Origin: a bacterium
Lineage (GTDB): Bacteria > Pseudomonadota > Alphaproteobacteria > Rhizobiales > Aestuariivirgaceae
Length of the DNA: 64,000 bases
Assembly: GCA_022842165.1 (NCBI GenBank)
Contig: JALHQC010000001.1
Location: forward strand, 62,001 to 126,000
Reading direction: 5' to 3'
The notes below the pieces were generated by a model. That model worked only from the letters and a program-made list of their open reading frames with translations. It was not told the DNA's origin and ran no database searches. Positions 8,119-16,669 of this stretch are shown here, in pieces. The translations under genes were made by a program, and so were the position numbers. How positions within the stretch are numbered: the first letter of the stretch is position 1; each line of letters begins with the position of its first letter.

Positions 8119-9047
8119 CAGGCGGCCTTCGCGCCGTAGAACAGCGTCACCACGTGTTGAGCCTCCGCGAAAAACAGCCAGCGCTCGAACACGCCCGCCG
8201 CGGCGGCAAGAAGTGCAGCGAGGATTGCGATGGCTGGCGCAAGAATTGCCGCCAGCAGCGCCAAAGCAGCCAGCAGCAGCAGCAGGATCACCAGACGCCG
8301 CAGCTTCGCGGCGTGCCTGCGCGCCACCACGTAGCCCATCTCTTTCTGGATATAGTTCTCAGACGTATGCGGCACTTCCCACTGGCTGACCCTGCCGATG
8401 CGGCCGAGGCCGGTGGCATCTTCCATCGTGTGATTGCGCGGATTCGTATCGATGGCGCGCCAATAGGCGAGCTTCAACGCGATCAAAATGACGAGCAGCA
8501 TCACGCCAATGATCACCTGAAACAGTTGGAAGCGGCCAAACAGCGATGAGATCGCAGCAAGCATCAGTGCCCCCGTCGCCAGGCTGAAGGCGGCATAGAC
8601 CGGCACGGTCAGCCGGTTGTTCCAGGCGCGGATGGTCGTCAACGTCGAATAGATCTTGGCCGTGCAACAGACCGTCACCATCGCCATCACGGCGGTGAAG
8701 ATGCCCAGGGGCGCCACCCATGACGGCGCCTCGATAAGCCCCGACCACACCAGGCCGAACAGCAGTGCGGGCACATAGGTGGCAACCGCCGCCACGCCTT
8801 CGCGGGACAGCCACGACGAGCGCCATTGCGAGAAGGCCCGCCATGCACGTTCCGGGTGTCCGAGATGGAAGGTCGACGACAACAGCCCGATGGTGACAAG
8901 GCCGAGCGCCACCAGCATTGCAGTCACCCCGAACCAAAGGCTCGAAGCTTGCCCATGGTTCACACCCACAAGGCCCAGCAGCGCCAGCAGGCCATAGCCA
9001 GCCCCCGAAGACGTGGTGAAGAGGATGACAGAATAGGCGGGATGCAT
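8118..9047 (-). CDS. soeC: Membrane anchor subunit of the sulfite dehydrogenase (DmsC family)
   Basis: 309 aa with about eight hydrophobic helices, for example GLLALLGLVGVNHG and MLVALGLVTIGLLSSTFHLG, and a conserved FHLGHPERAWRAF segment typical of DmsC/SoeC anchors. It would pass electrons from the Fe-S subunit to the quinone pool in the inner membrane. The gene begins 3 bp after soeB and overlaps the MBL gene by one base, so soeA-soeB-soeC-MBL reads as one operon on the minus strand. A DMSO-reductase-type anchor cannot be excluded from this subunit alone; the assignment rests on the whole set. Confidence 0.75.
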   Translation of the reverse strand: MHPAYSVILFTTSSGAGYGLLALLGLVGVNHGQASSLWFGVTAMLVALGLVTIGLLSSTFHLGHPERAWRAFSQWRSSWLSREGVAAVATYVPALLFGLVWSGLIEAPSWVAPLGIFTAVMAMVTVCCTAKIYSTLTTIRAWNNRLTVPVYAAFSLATGALMLAAISSLFGRFQLFQVIIGVMLLVILIALKLAYWRAIDTNPRNHTMEDATGLGRIGRVSQWEVPHTSENYIQKEMGYVVARRHAAKLRRLVILLLLLAALALLAAILAPAIAILAALLAAAAGVFERWLFFAEAQHVVTLFYGAKAA

Positions 9048-9050
9048 GCG

Positions 9051-9848
9051 TCAGCCTTCAAGCTTGCTGGAATGATCAAGGTCACTGGCGCGGACCGTTG
9101 CCTGCTTGCCCGAAAGCAGCTTGTCCGCCCAGACGAAGAGCCTGTCGAAGGCCGATCCATCGGGCTTCGGCAAGGCTTCGGCCTTCTGGTTGGTGGCGTC
9201 ACGCCTGGCACGCGGCGGCAGGTATTTGTTGACGGGCTTGTAGCCCATCTCGGGCAGCAGGTCATAACCGCCGCGCTCGGCCACGAGTTGCGAGACCTTG
9301 GAGTCCGCATCGCCCAGATCGCCGAAGTGCCGCGCACCCGTTGGGCAGGCCTTCACGCAAGCCGGCTGGCGGTCTTCCACTTCGAGGTTCTCGTTGTAGA
9401 TGCGATCGACGCAGAGCGTGCATTTCTTCATCACGCCGTGGCTCACATCATACTCGCGCGCGCCATAGGGGCAGGCCCAGGAACACAGCTTGCAGCCGAT
9501 GCAGGTTTCTGGATTGACCAGCACGATGCCGTCTTCCGCGCGCTTGTAGGATGCGCCCGTGGGGCACACCGTCACGCAGGCCGGCGTCTCGCAATGCAGG
9601 CACGAGCGCGGGAAGTGAACGATGCGCGACTGGTCCTGCCCCTGCTCCTTCACCTCATAACCATGCACGCGGTTGAGCCAGACACCGGAGGCATCCGCGC
9701 CGTATGGCGTGGTGTCAGTGAGCGGTTCGGAATAGCCTTGCGTGTTCCATTCCTTGCAGGAGGTGACGCAGGCTTGACAGCCGACACAGGTATCGAGATC
9801 GATGACGAGCCCGAGCTTTTTCGCAGATGGCGGAGGGAGTGAGGTCAT
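9051..9848 (-). CDS. soeB: Fe-S electron-transfer subunit of the sulfite dehydrogenase
   Basis: 265 aa, DmsB/PhsB-type ferredoxin. Four cysteine clusters are visible: DTCVGCQACVTSCKEW, CLHCETPACVTVCPTGA, ETCIGCKLCSWACPYGA and KKCTLC with ACVKACPTGA. Together they hold four [4Fe-4S] centres that link the molybdenum subunit to the anchor. No signal peptide is present, so the subunit is cytoplasmic, as known for SoeAB. The gene is separated from soeA by about 118 bp that consist almost wholly of an inverted-repeat element, an unusual spacer inside an operon. Confidence 0.8.
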   Translation of the reverse strand: MTSLPPPSAKKLGLVIDLDTCVGCQACVTSCKEWNTQGYSEPLTDTTPYGADASGVWLNRVHGYEVKEQGQDQSRIVHFPRSCLHCETPACVTVCPTGASYKRAEDGIVLVNPETCIGCKLCSWACPYGAREYDVSHGVMKKCTLCVDRIYNENLEVEDRQPACVKACPTGARHFGDLGDADSKVSQLVAERGGYDLLPEMGYKPVNKYLPPRARRDATNQKAEALPKPDGSAFDRLFVWADKLLSGKQATVRASDLDHSSKLEG

Positions 9849-9966
9849 GACTCACCCCACCCCCGCCCTGCGGGCGGACCCTCCCCGCTTTGCGGAGAGG
9901 GACAAGCAATATCCCTCCTCGCTTCAGCGGGGAGGGTGGCGAGCGGAGCGAGCCGGGTGGGGTAAG
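9849..9966. repeat. GC-rich mosaic inverted repeat between soeA and soeB (copy A)
   Basis: The gap is filled by palindromic blocks (CCCTCCCCGC, GCGGGGAGGG, and CCCCACCC facing GGGTGGGG). The core at 9911-9938 is the reverse complement of the core CACCCTCCCCGCTGAAGCGA found at 24341 in the znu operon, and is related to 17914. It has no coding potential. It looks like a dispersed intergenic palindromic element of the rhizobial RPE or mosaic type. Confidence 0.75.
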
Positions 9967-12774
9967 TCATTTCGCCCTCCGCAGTTTCTTCAGCGTGGCG
10001 AATTGCGGTTCACTCACCGCACTCTGGTCCGCTGCCTTCTCCACCCGCACGCGAAGATCATACCAAGCCGCCTGCCCCGTCACCGGGTCGCTGTTCGAGT
10101 AGCGGTAGCCACCTTCACGTTCCGGCAGAAGTTCCGAGATCAAGTGGTTGAGAAGGAATCCTTTTTTGGCCTCATCCGCACCCGCCTGAAGACCCCATGT
10201 ACCGGAGCGCTTGCCGATCGCGTTCCACGTCCATACCGTCTCGGGGTTCACGCCATCCATCAGTTTCGCCTGCCCCTTGATCTGTCCATGATGCGACGTC
10301 ACCGTCACCCAGTCGCCATCGGCGATCCTCAGCTTCGCCGCCATCTCGCGCGCCATGTAGAGCCAGTTGCGGCCGAGGATCTGCCGCAGCCATGAATTCT
10401 GCGAACCCCATGAGTGATACATCGCCATCGGGCGCTGCGTTACCGCATGCATGGGGAATTCCTCGCCCGATACCATTTCGCCTTCGAAGGGCGGATACCA
10501 GAAGGGGATCGGATCGAAGTGATCCTGAATGCGCTTCCGATGCTCCGTGGGCGGAATGATCTTGCCGTGGCCCTGCGCCGCCAGCCGGAACTTCTGCAGC
10601 GGCTCGCAATAGAGCTGGTGGATCACCGGCTCGGGCTTTCCCATGAAGCCGAAGAAGGTCGCCCAGTCGAGATAGGCCCAGTTCACATGACGGTAATACT
10701 TCATGTGGTCAGGCAGCTCGTAATACCAGTGGCAGCCGTTATCGATGTAGTGCTGAAGCTGCTCCGGGTTCGGCGCACCGCGCCCCTGCGCCTTGCCGTT
10801 CGGCCCGCGGAAACCGGCCAGCGGCCCGATACCGGGCGCGCGTTCGTGGTTCACGATATAATCCGCATAGCCGCCGGGATAGCGGGGCGAGCCATCGGTG
10901 CGCGTCATGCCTGGAAGGCCCAAGCGATTGCCGAGATCAAGCAGCATAGTCTGGAAGGGCCGCACGTCGCGGTCCGGCTCCACCACCGGCTGGCGGATCG
11001 AATCCGCCGGGCCATCGGCCTCCGAAATCGGGCGGTCCAGCATCGAGATGCAGTCCCAGCGCTCGAGGTAGGTCGTATCGGGAAGGATCAGGTCGGCGTA
11101 GTGCACCATCTCGGAGGAATAGGCATCCGAGTAGATGATCTTGGGGATCGTGTAGCTGCCGTCGGGCTCCTTCTGCGTTAGGTACTTGATCGTATCGGGC
11201 ACGTTCATGGCCGAGTTCCAGCTCATGTTCGCCATGTACATGAACAGCACTTCGATGCTGTAGGGATCCTTCTTCGCGGCATTGGTGATGACCATGTGCA
11301 TCATGCCATGAGCTGCCAGCGGCGCATCCCAGCTATAGGCCTTGTCGATGCGTTGCGGCGTTCCTTCCGCATCAACCAGCAAATCCTCAGGCGAGGTGAC
11401 GAAGCCGAGCGGTGGGCCAGGAAGCGGCGTGTTGGGCTTCACCTGCCCCGGCTTCCCCGCAGGCTTCACGCCAGGCGGCGGCGGCTTCGGGAACGGCGGC
11501 TTGTAGCGGAAGCCACCCGGCACATCGATGGTGCCAAGCAATATCTGCAGCATATGAATGGTGCGGCAGGTCTGGAAACCGTTGGCATGGGCGGAGATGC
11601 CACGCATCGCGTGCATCGACACGGGCCTGCCCAGCATCTTCTCGTGATAGCGGCCGAGATGATCCGTCCACGGAACGTCCAGCTCGATCTGCTCCTCGAA
11701 GGCCGTGCGGGCGAGTTCGGCGGCGATCCGCTTGATCGTTTCCACCGGCACGCCGCAGCGTTCGGAAACTGCCTCCGGCGCCCATTCCGGTGTCAGGAAG
11801 CGCTCGGCGATCAGCTGGAAGCTCGTCACCACGCGCCGGCCATCGGGCAGCTTGTAACGGCCCATCAGCTTCGGCTCGGCATCGGGCGACAAGGCCGGCA
11901 TCGGCGTTCCGGAATGCCCATCCCATATGAGTGCCGAACCCTGTGCGTTCCGGGCAAAAAGCCCGTCATCCGCGCCGCCGGGGTTCTCCACGATCAGCCA
12001 CGGCGAATTCGTATAGCGCAGCAGATATTCGCCATCGATCTTCTGGGCCGAGATCAGCTCATGGATGAGCGCGCCCACGAACAATCCATCGGTACCCGGA
12101 CGGATACCGATCCATTCATCTGCAATCGCCGAATAGCCGGTGCGGATCGGGTTGATCGAAATGATCTTGGCACCCTTGGCTTTGAGCTTCCCCAGCGCCT
12201 TCTTGATTGGGTTCGAGGCATGGTCTTCCGCCACGCCGAAGAGCATGAAATATTTCGTGTGCTTCCAGTCCGGCTCGCCAAATTCCCAGAACGAGCCGCC
12301 GAAGGTATAGAGCCCGGCCGCCGCCATGTTCACCGAGCAGAAGCCGCCGTGTGCGGCATAGTTTGGCGTGCCGAACTGCGCCGCCCACCAGCCGGTAAGG
12401 CCCTGGGATTGGTCGCGGCCCGTGAAGAAGGCGAGCTTCTTGGGGTCGGTGTTGCGTACCTCGGACAACCACATGGTGGCCGTCCGCAGCGCTTCTTCCC
12501 ACTCGATCTCGCGGAACTCGCCGGAGCCGCGTTCGCCCACGCGCACCAGCGGCTTCGAAAGCCTTGCCGGTGAGTAGTGCTGCTTGATGCCCGCCGCACC
12601 CTTGCCGCAGATGATGCCCTTGTTCACCGGGTGGTTCGGGTTGCCATCGATGTATTTGACCGTACCGTTCTTCAGATACACCTTGATGCCGCAGCGGCAG
12701 GCGCACATGTAGCAGGTCGTGGTCTTGATCTCGTCCCAGGTCTTGGGCGAGGTGTCGACGGCGGGTTCGGTCAT
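9967..12774 (-). CDS. soeA: Molybdopterin catalytic subunit of a SoeABC-type sulfite dehydrogenase
   Basis: 935 aa, molybdopterin bis-MGD oxidoreductase family. The N-terminal [4Fe-4S] site is C21-x2-C24-x3-C28-x27-C56 (TCYMCACRCG, GIICGKG). HGGFCSVNMAAAG around C146 is the likely molybdenum-ligand region, and the C-terminal dinucleotide domain ends the protein. There is no twin-arginine signal, which fits the cytoplasmic SoeA of sulfite oxidation to sulfate and argues against periplasmic DMSO or thiosulfate reductases. Size, subunit order and the DmsC-type anchor match SoeABC of purple sulfur bacteria and roseobacters. The xsc gene at 30229 is a plausible sulfite source. A related polysulfide or DMSO-type reductase remains possible. 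Confidence 0.72.
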   Translation of the reverse strand: MTEPAVDTSPKTWDEIKTTTCYMCACRCGIKVYLKNGTVKYIDGNPNHPVNKGIICGKGAAGIKQHYSPARLSKPLVRVGERGSGEFREIEWEEALRTATMWLSEVRNTDPKKLAFFTGRDQSQGLTGWWAAQFGTPNYAAHGGFCSVNMAAAGLYTFGGSFWEFGEPDWKHTKYFMLFGVAEDHASNPIKKALGKLKAKGAKIISINPIRTGYSAIADEWIGIRPGTDGLFVGALIHELISAQKIDGEYLLRYTNSPWLIVENPGGADDGLFARNAQGSALIWDGHSGTPMPALSPDAEPKLMGRYKLPDGRRVVTSFQLIAERFLTPEWAPEAVSERCGVPVETIKRIAAELARTAFEEQIELDVPWTDHLGRYHEKMLGRPVSMHAMRGISAHANGFQTCRTIHMLQILLGTIDVPGGFRYKPPFPKPPPPGVKPAGKPGQVKPNTPLPGPPLGFVTSPEDLLVDAEGTPQRIDKAYSWDAPLAAHGMMHMVITNAAKKDPYSIEVLFMYMANMSWNSAMNVPDTIKYLTQKEPDGSYTIPKIIYSDAYSSEMVHYADLILPDTTYLERWDCISMLDRPISEADGPADSIRQPVVEPDRDVRPFQTMLLDLGNRLGLPGMTRTDGSPRYPGGYADYIVNHERAPGIGPLAGFRGPNGKAQGRGAPNPEQLQHYIDNGCHWYYELPDHMKYYRHVNWAYLDWATFFGFMGKPEPVIHQLYCEPLQKFRLAAQGHGKIIPPTEHRKRIQDHFDPIPFWYPPFEGEMVSGEEFPMHAVTQRPMAMYHSWGSQNSWLRQILGRNWLYMAREMAAKLRIADGDWVTVTSHHGQIKGQAKLMDGVNPETVWTWNAIGKRSGTWGLQAGADEAKKGFLLNHLISELLPEREGGYRYSNSDPVTGQAAWYDLRVRVEKAADQSAVSEPQFATLKKLRRAK

Positions 12775-12821
12775 GTTCTGCCTGTCAAAGGTCGATTCCG
12801 CACTACTCTACCGGCTCCCTT

Positions 12822-12838
12822 GGACCTATGATAGGTCC
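12822..12838. promoter_or_regulatory. Palindrome GGACCTA-TGA-TAGGTCC over the MocR start codon
   Basis: Perfect 7-bp arms around TGA, with the ATG of the regulator at 12828-12830 inside. It sits in the 53-bp gap between the divergent soeA and regulator genes. A protein bound here would block the regulator's own start and could act on soeA. The extended half-site on the minus strand reads CTGGACCTAT. Confidence 0.65.
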
Positions 12839-14330
12839 AGAGCGTCTCATCACAGGAACCAAATTGCGCGACTGGCTCGTCCATATCCGGCGTAACGAAC
12901 ACGCCAGCCTGCAGACGCAGATCCGCGAGGCGCTGGTTTCCGCCATCCTCGACGGGCAACTTGCCCGCGACGAGCCCATCCCGTCTACCCGGAAGATGGC
13001 AAAGAGCCTCACAGTTTCCCGCAATACGGTGGTTCTCGCCTATCAGGGCCTGCTCGACGACGGCTACCTCATGGCGCGCGAGCGGTCAGGCTATTACGTA
13101 TCCGAAAAGGCGCTTGAAACCGTCACCCTGCGGAAGCCGCCGCCGCAGTCACGCGCGGTCACTGCCGGTATCGAATGGTCCAGCCGCCTCACCATGGGGC
13201 CCGCCGCACAGGCCAATGTCTCGAAGCCGCTGGACTGGCAATCCTACGCCTACCCCTTCATCTACGGGCAGGTGGACCATAATCTTTTTCCGCTGGCTGA
13301 GTGGCGCGACTGCGCTCGGCAGGCCTTGGGCAAGAAATGGCTCGGCACCTGGACCAACGACACATGGGCCTATGACGACCCGCTGCTGGTCGAGCAGATC
13401 CGCCGCCGCATCCTGCCGCGGCGCGGCATCATGGCGAATGACGACGAAATCCTGGTGACGCTCGGCGCGCAGAACGCCCTCTACCTACTCAGCACCCTGC
13501 TTGTCGGCCCCAAGAGCCGCGTGGCGATGGAGGAGCCGGGCTACCCGGATGTTCGCAACATCTTCAGTCTCAAGACGGCAAACGTCGCCCTGATCCCTGT
13601 CGACAACAAGGGCTTGACGCTCACTGATGAGCTGAACGCCGCCGATGTCGTCTTCACCACGCCCAGCCACCAGTTCCCGACGACCGTGACGATGCCGCTC
13701 AAGCAGCGGATGGAGCTACTGAGACGCGCGGCGAAGCATGATTTCATCGTCATCGAGGACGACTACGAGTTCGAGACGAATTATGTGAACGAGCCCTGCC
13801 CGGCGCTCAAATCGCTCGATGATGCGGGCCGGGTGATCTATGTGGGCTCGCTGTCAAAGACGCTGTTTCCAGGCCTCCGCCTCGGCTTCCTCGTGGCGCC
13901 GAAGGAACTTGTGGCGGAAGCCCGGGCGCTGCGCCGCCTCATGGTGCGCCATGCTCCGAACAACAACCAGCGCACGGCCGCCCTCTTCCTGTCGCTCGGC
14001 CATCACGACACGCTCATCCGCAGGCTGCACCGCGCCTATCGCACGCGGTGGGACATCATGGGCGAAGCTCTGAGGCAGCACATGCCGGATGCGAGCCGGG
14101 TGCCGAGCTTCGGCGGCACCAGCTTCTGGGTGAAGGGACCGGATGCTCTTGACAGCGATGCGCTTGCCCAAACCGCTGCTGCCAAAGGCATCCTCATCGA
14201 GCCGGGGCGCATCACCTTCGGCGCCGCGGACGCTCCCCGGAACTTCTACCGCCTCGCCTTTTCCTCGATTGACGAGAAGAAGATCGAGCCCGGTATCAGG
14301 CTGCTGTCGGGGCTTATCGGCTCCGCCTGA
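12828..14330 (+). CDS. MocR/PdxR-type transcriptional regulator (GntR wHTH plus aminotransferase domain)
   Basis: 500 aa. Residues 20-95 are a GntR-type winged helix (LQTQIREALVSAILDGQL, STRKMAKSLTVSRNTV). Residues 130-495 are a fold-type I aminotransferase domain that keeps the PLP site (VIEDDYEFE, and YVGSLSKTLFPGLRLGF with the lysine). Such proteins sense amines, amino acids or PLP derivatives. It is divergent from soeA, so it probably controls the sulfite dehydrogenase operon and itself. TauR, the taurine regulator of Rhodobacter, belongs to the same family, and Xsc is encoded 17 kb away; a TauR-like role is inference. The start codon lies within a perfect palindrome. Confidence 0.85.
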   Translation: MIGPERLITGTKLRDWLVHIRRNEHASLQTQIREALVSAILDGQLARDEPIPSTRKMAKSLTVSRNTVVLAYQGLLDDGYLMARERSGYYVSEKALETVTLRKPPPQSRAVTAGIEWSSRLTMGPAAQANVSKPLDWQSYAYPFIYGQVDHNLFPLAEWRDCARQALGKKWLGTWTNDTWAYDDPLLVEQIRRRILPRRGIMANDDEILVTLGAQNALYLLSTLLVGPKSRVAMEEPGYPDVRNIFSLKTANVALIPVDNKGLTLTDELNAADVVFTTPSHQFPTTVTMPLKQRMELLRRAAKHDFIVIEDDYEFETNYVNEPCPALKSLDDAGRVIYVGSLSKTLFPGLRLGFLVAPKELVAEARALRRLMVRHAPNNNQRTAALFLSLGHHDTLIRRLHRAYRTRWDIMGEALRQHMPDASRVPSFGGTSFWVKGPDALDSDALAQTAAAKGILIEPGRITFGAADAPRNFYRLAFSSIDEKKIEPGIRLLSGLIGSA

Positions 14331-14390
14331 GAGGCAGCCATGCCTGAAGTGCCCCTAGCCTAAGCTTGCACGCCCCGCTAATTCCCAGCC

Positions 14391-15326
14391 ATGGTGCAGC
14401 ACACGGACAACAGGCTTTTCGCGATCTTCTGCGTCCTCACGGGCGTCGGTCTTGCCTCGGCTCAGGATGCGGTGGTGAAGGTCATGTCCTCAGGCTACCC
14501 AGCCTATGAAACCCTGCTGTTCCGCTGCATCGGCTCCATTCCCATCCTGGCTTTCATCCTGTGGCGGAACGGCAAGGGCTGGAGCTTGGCAACGCCCCTA
14601 TGGCGGCGCATCCTTCTGCGCGGCGTCATCCTCGGCATTGCTTATCTGGGCTTCGTGCTGGCGATCGCCGCCATGCCGATTGCCAATGCGGTGGCGATCT
14701 ATTTCACCATGCCATTCTTCGTCGCGGGGCTTGCCGGACCCCTGCTGGGTGAGCGGGTGCGCCTCCACAGGTGGATGGCGATCATCGCCGGCTTCATCGG
14801 CGTTCTCATCATGGTGAGGCCCGGTGCGGGCGTGTTCGAACCCGCCGCCTTCTTCGCGCTCATTTCGGCCATTGGCTATGCAGTGGGCCAGATGATCGGC
14901 CGCCCCATCTCGCAACAGGTGCAACCGATCGTCATCGCCATCTGGCAGAACACGATCTACATGGCCCTCGGGCTAGCGCTGGCGCTCGTCTTCAATGTCT
15001 TCGACTTCGGCCCCTTCGAGCATCCAAGCCTCGTGTTCCTGTCACGGTCCTTCGCCATCCCTACTTTCCATGATGCGATATTCCTGCTGGGCCATGGTGT
15101 GCTCGCGGCACTTGCCATGCTGCTCTTTGTCAACGCCTACAAATATGCCGAGACGAATTTCGTGGCGCCTTTCGAGTATTCCGCGATGATCTGGGCCGTC
15201 ATGTTTGGGCTCGTGTTGTTCGGCGACTTCCCGGATGTGCCGACCTGGATCGGAGCCGGCATCGTCGTGACGGCCGGAATTCTGATGATCTACCGCGACC
15301 GCCAGCTTGACCGCGCCGTGGCCTAG
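14391..15326 (+). CDS. DMT-superfamily (EamA) membrane transporter
   Basis: 311 aa, ten hydrophobic segments in two EamA repeats. Segments such as IPILAFILW, GVILGIAYLGFVLAIAAMPIA and FVAGLAGPLLGERV carry the family pattern, and the second repeat ends with IGAGIVVTAGILMIYRDRQ. These proteins usually export amino acids, metabolites or drugs across the inner membrane. It starts 60 bp after the MocR gene and might be cotranscribed with it. Its last four bases overlap the stop of the convergent glycosyltransferase. The substrate is unknown. Confidence 0.82.
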   Translation: MVQHTDNRLFAIFCVLTGVGLASAQDAVVKVMSSGYPAYETLLFRCIGSIPILAFILWRNGKGWSLATPLWRRILLRGVILGIAYLGFVLAIAAMPIANAVAIYFTMPFFVAGLAGPLLGERVRLHRWMAIIAGFIGVLIMVRPGAGVFEPAAFFALISAIGYAVGQMIGRPISQQVQPIVIAIWQNTIYMALGLALALVFNVFDFGPFEHPSLVFLSRSFAIPTFHDAIFLLGHGVLAALAMLLFVNAYKYAETNFVAPFEYSAMIWAVMFGLVLFGDFPDVPTWIGAGIVVTAGILMIYRDRQLDRAVA

Positions 15327-16066
15327 AGGCCGAACTTCTTCCAAAGTCTGCCTGCCAGCGAATTGTATGGGAACGGAGCTTCAGCATCGACGCCGCGCCT
15401 GGCCCAGATCGTCGCATACATGTGCATGAAGGGTGCATCGGGCGGGTCGCGGTCTTCAAGGAAATAGCCCGGCACGTTCCACCACGCGACAGGGTCGACC
15501 ATTTCGGGCGGCAGGATTTCGAGGCCATGAGAAGCATCCCCGATCATCAGGCGCGACAGCATGTGCGGCCCCACATTCTCCCATGTCCGGTCCTCGGGGT
15601 TCAGCGCGGCCACGGCGTCGAGGGCGCGATGCCAGAAATCACCCTGTCGCGGCTGTGGGTTCGCCATGAAACAATTCGTCACCTGCGTCAGGCTCTCACC
15701 GGTCGCGGTTGGTTCCGTGTGCCGGAAAGGCCGCCGCTTCTCGGATGCAATGAGCGATGCTGCCGCAATGCCCGGTTCGTCGCTCAGCGCCACCACATCC
15801 ATGTCAGACCAGATGCCGCCCAAATCCGCCATCAGGCGATAGCGGAACAGGCTGGAGAGATAGGCCAGATTGCCCGCATCTTCTTGGGTCATCGGCAGCA
15901 CATCGGCGGCATCCCGCACCTTGGCGCCCGGTGCCACAATCACGTCTGGAGCATAGCTCCACAGGATGACGCGATAGCCCTGGGCCACAAAGCTGGCGAG
16001 GCTTAACCGCGCGAGACGCGACAGTTCGCCCGAGACCCACAGCATATGAACGGGAAGCGATTTCAT
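15323..16066 (-). CDS. GT32-like glycosyltransferase (DXD sugar-binding type)
   Basis: 247 aa. The motif RYRLMADLGGIWSDMDVVAL carries the DxD metal and nucleotide-sugar site of the glycosyltransferase sugar-binding region family (OCH1/capsule-type). The N-terminus IHMLWVSG-like sequence (VHMLWVSGELSRLARL) is typical of the family's first strand. It lies 12 bp downstream of the lrp-type regulator on the same strand and probably shares its transcript, although no functional link is obvious. Membrane segments are absent. The acceptor is unknown. Confidence 0.75.
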   Translation of the reverse strand: MKSLPVHMLWVSGELSRLARLSLASFVAQGYRVILWSYAPDVIVAPGAKVRDAADVLPMTQEDAGNLAYLSSLFRYRLMADLGGIWSDMDVVALSDEPGIAAASLIASEKRRPFRHTEPTATGESLTQVTNCFMANPQPRQGDFWHRALDAVAALNPEDRTWENVGPHMLSRLMIGDASHGLEILPPEMVDPVAWWNVPGYFLEDRDPPDAPFMHMYATIWARRGVDAEAPFPYNSLAGRLWKKFGL

Positions 16067-16078
16067 GATGACGGCCTT

Positions 16079-16546
16079 CTAGATCGGATATCCCGCCCAG
16101 CCCTTGACCGTTCGCAAGGCGAGCGAGGACTGGATGCGCTGCACGCCGGGAAGGCGCGAGATTCGCGAGCGGTGGATGCGCTCATAATCGGTCGCATCGG
16201 TTGCAGCAACGCGCAGCAGATAGTCGAACTGGCCGCTCATCAGGTGGCATTCAAGAATCTCCGGCACGCGCTGCACCGCCTTCTCGAACTTCTCGAAGGC
16301 TTCCTCCGTCTGGGCTGAAAGCGAAACCTCCACGAAGAACTCGTTGGTCAGACCCAGCGCCGCGCGATCGAGGTTCGCCGTATATGAGGTGATCACGCCC
16401 GCAGCCTCCAACAGCTTCACGCGGCGGTGGCAGGACGACGCCGAAAGCCCTGCCTTCTGCGCCAGCTCGGCCACAGGGCGCTGCGCGTTTTTCTGCAGTT
16501 CAGCCAGTATGATCTTGTCCGTCTTGTCGAATTCAAGGGGTTTCAT
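16079..16546 (-). CDS. Lrp/AsnC-family regulator, probably of alanine dehydrogenase
   Basis: 155 aa. An N-terminal helix-turn-helix (RPVAELAQKAGLSASSCHRR) is followed by a RAM ligand domain (FFVEVSLSAQ, ECHLMSGQFDYLLRV). Lrp-type proteins bind amino acids and form octamers on DNA. It is divergent from ald, the arrangement known for AldR-like activators that respond to alanine. The 123-bp gap between them holds three ATTCGA half-sites, one of which overlaps this gene's start codon, in line with autoregulation. Confidence 0.85.
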   Translation of the reverse strand: MKPLEFDKTDKIILAELQKNAQRPVAELAQKAGLSASSCHRRVKLLEAAGVITSYTANLDRAALGLTNEFFVEVSLSAQTEEAFEKFEKAVQRVPEILECHLMSGQFDYLLRVAATDATDYERIHRSRISRLPGVQRIQSSLALRTVKGWAGYPI

Positions 16547-16624
16547 TCGAGCATTTTAGCATTTTTTCGAATGGAGTTTCAATGCTGCACTGCTCCGGAA
16601 ACCTCTTCGGAAAATCATTCGAGC
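16543..16624. promoter_or_regulatory. Repeated ATTCGA sites between lrp and ald
   Basis: TCATTCGAGC occurs at 16543-16552 and again at 16615-16624, exactly 72 bp apart. An inverted partner, TCGAATG, lies at 16567-16573 and forms a perfect 7-bp inverted repeat with CATTCGA at 16544-16550. The spacing suits an Lrp-type octamer that wraps DNA. Function is inferred from position between the two divergent genes. Confidence 0.55.
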
Positions 16625-16669
16625 CGGTTTGATGTAGTTTCCTGTCCATCATCCAGGGAGAGAACTTCA

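Noticed and set aside
10414-12573. Long + strand ORFs of 255 and 425 codons within soeA
   Set aside because: They lie opposite a molybdoprotein gene with continuous family motifs and lack recognisable domains or ribosome sites.
8118-12774. Assignment as DMSO or tetrathionate reductase
   Set aside because: No twin-arginine signal on the catalytic subunit, and the set resembles cytoplasmic SoeABC; kept as an alternative only.
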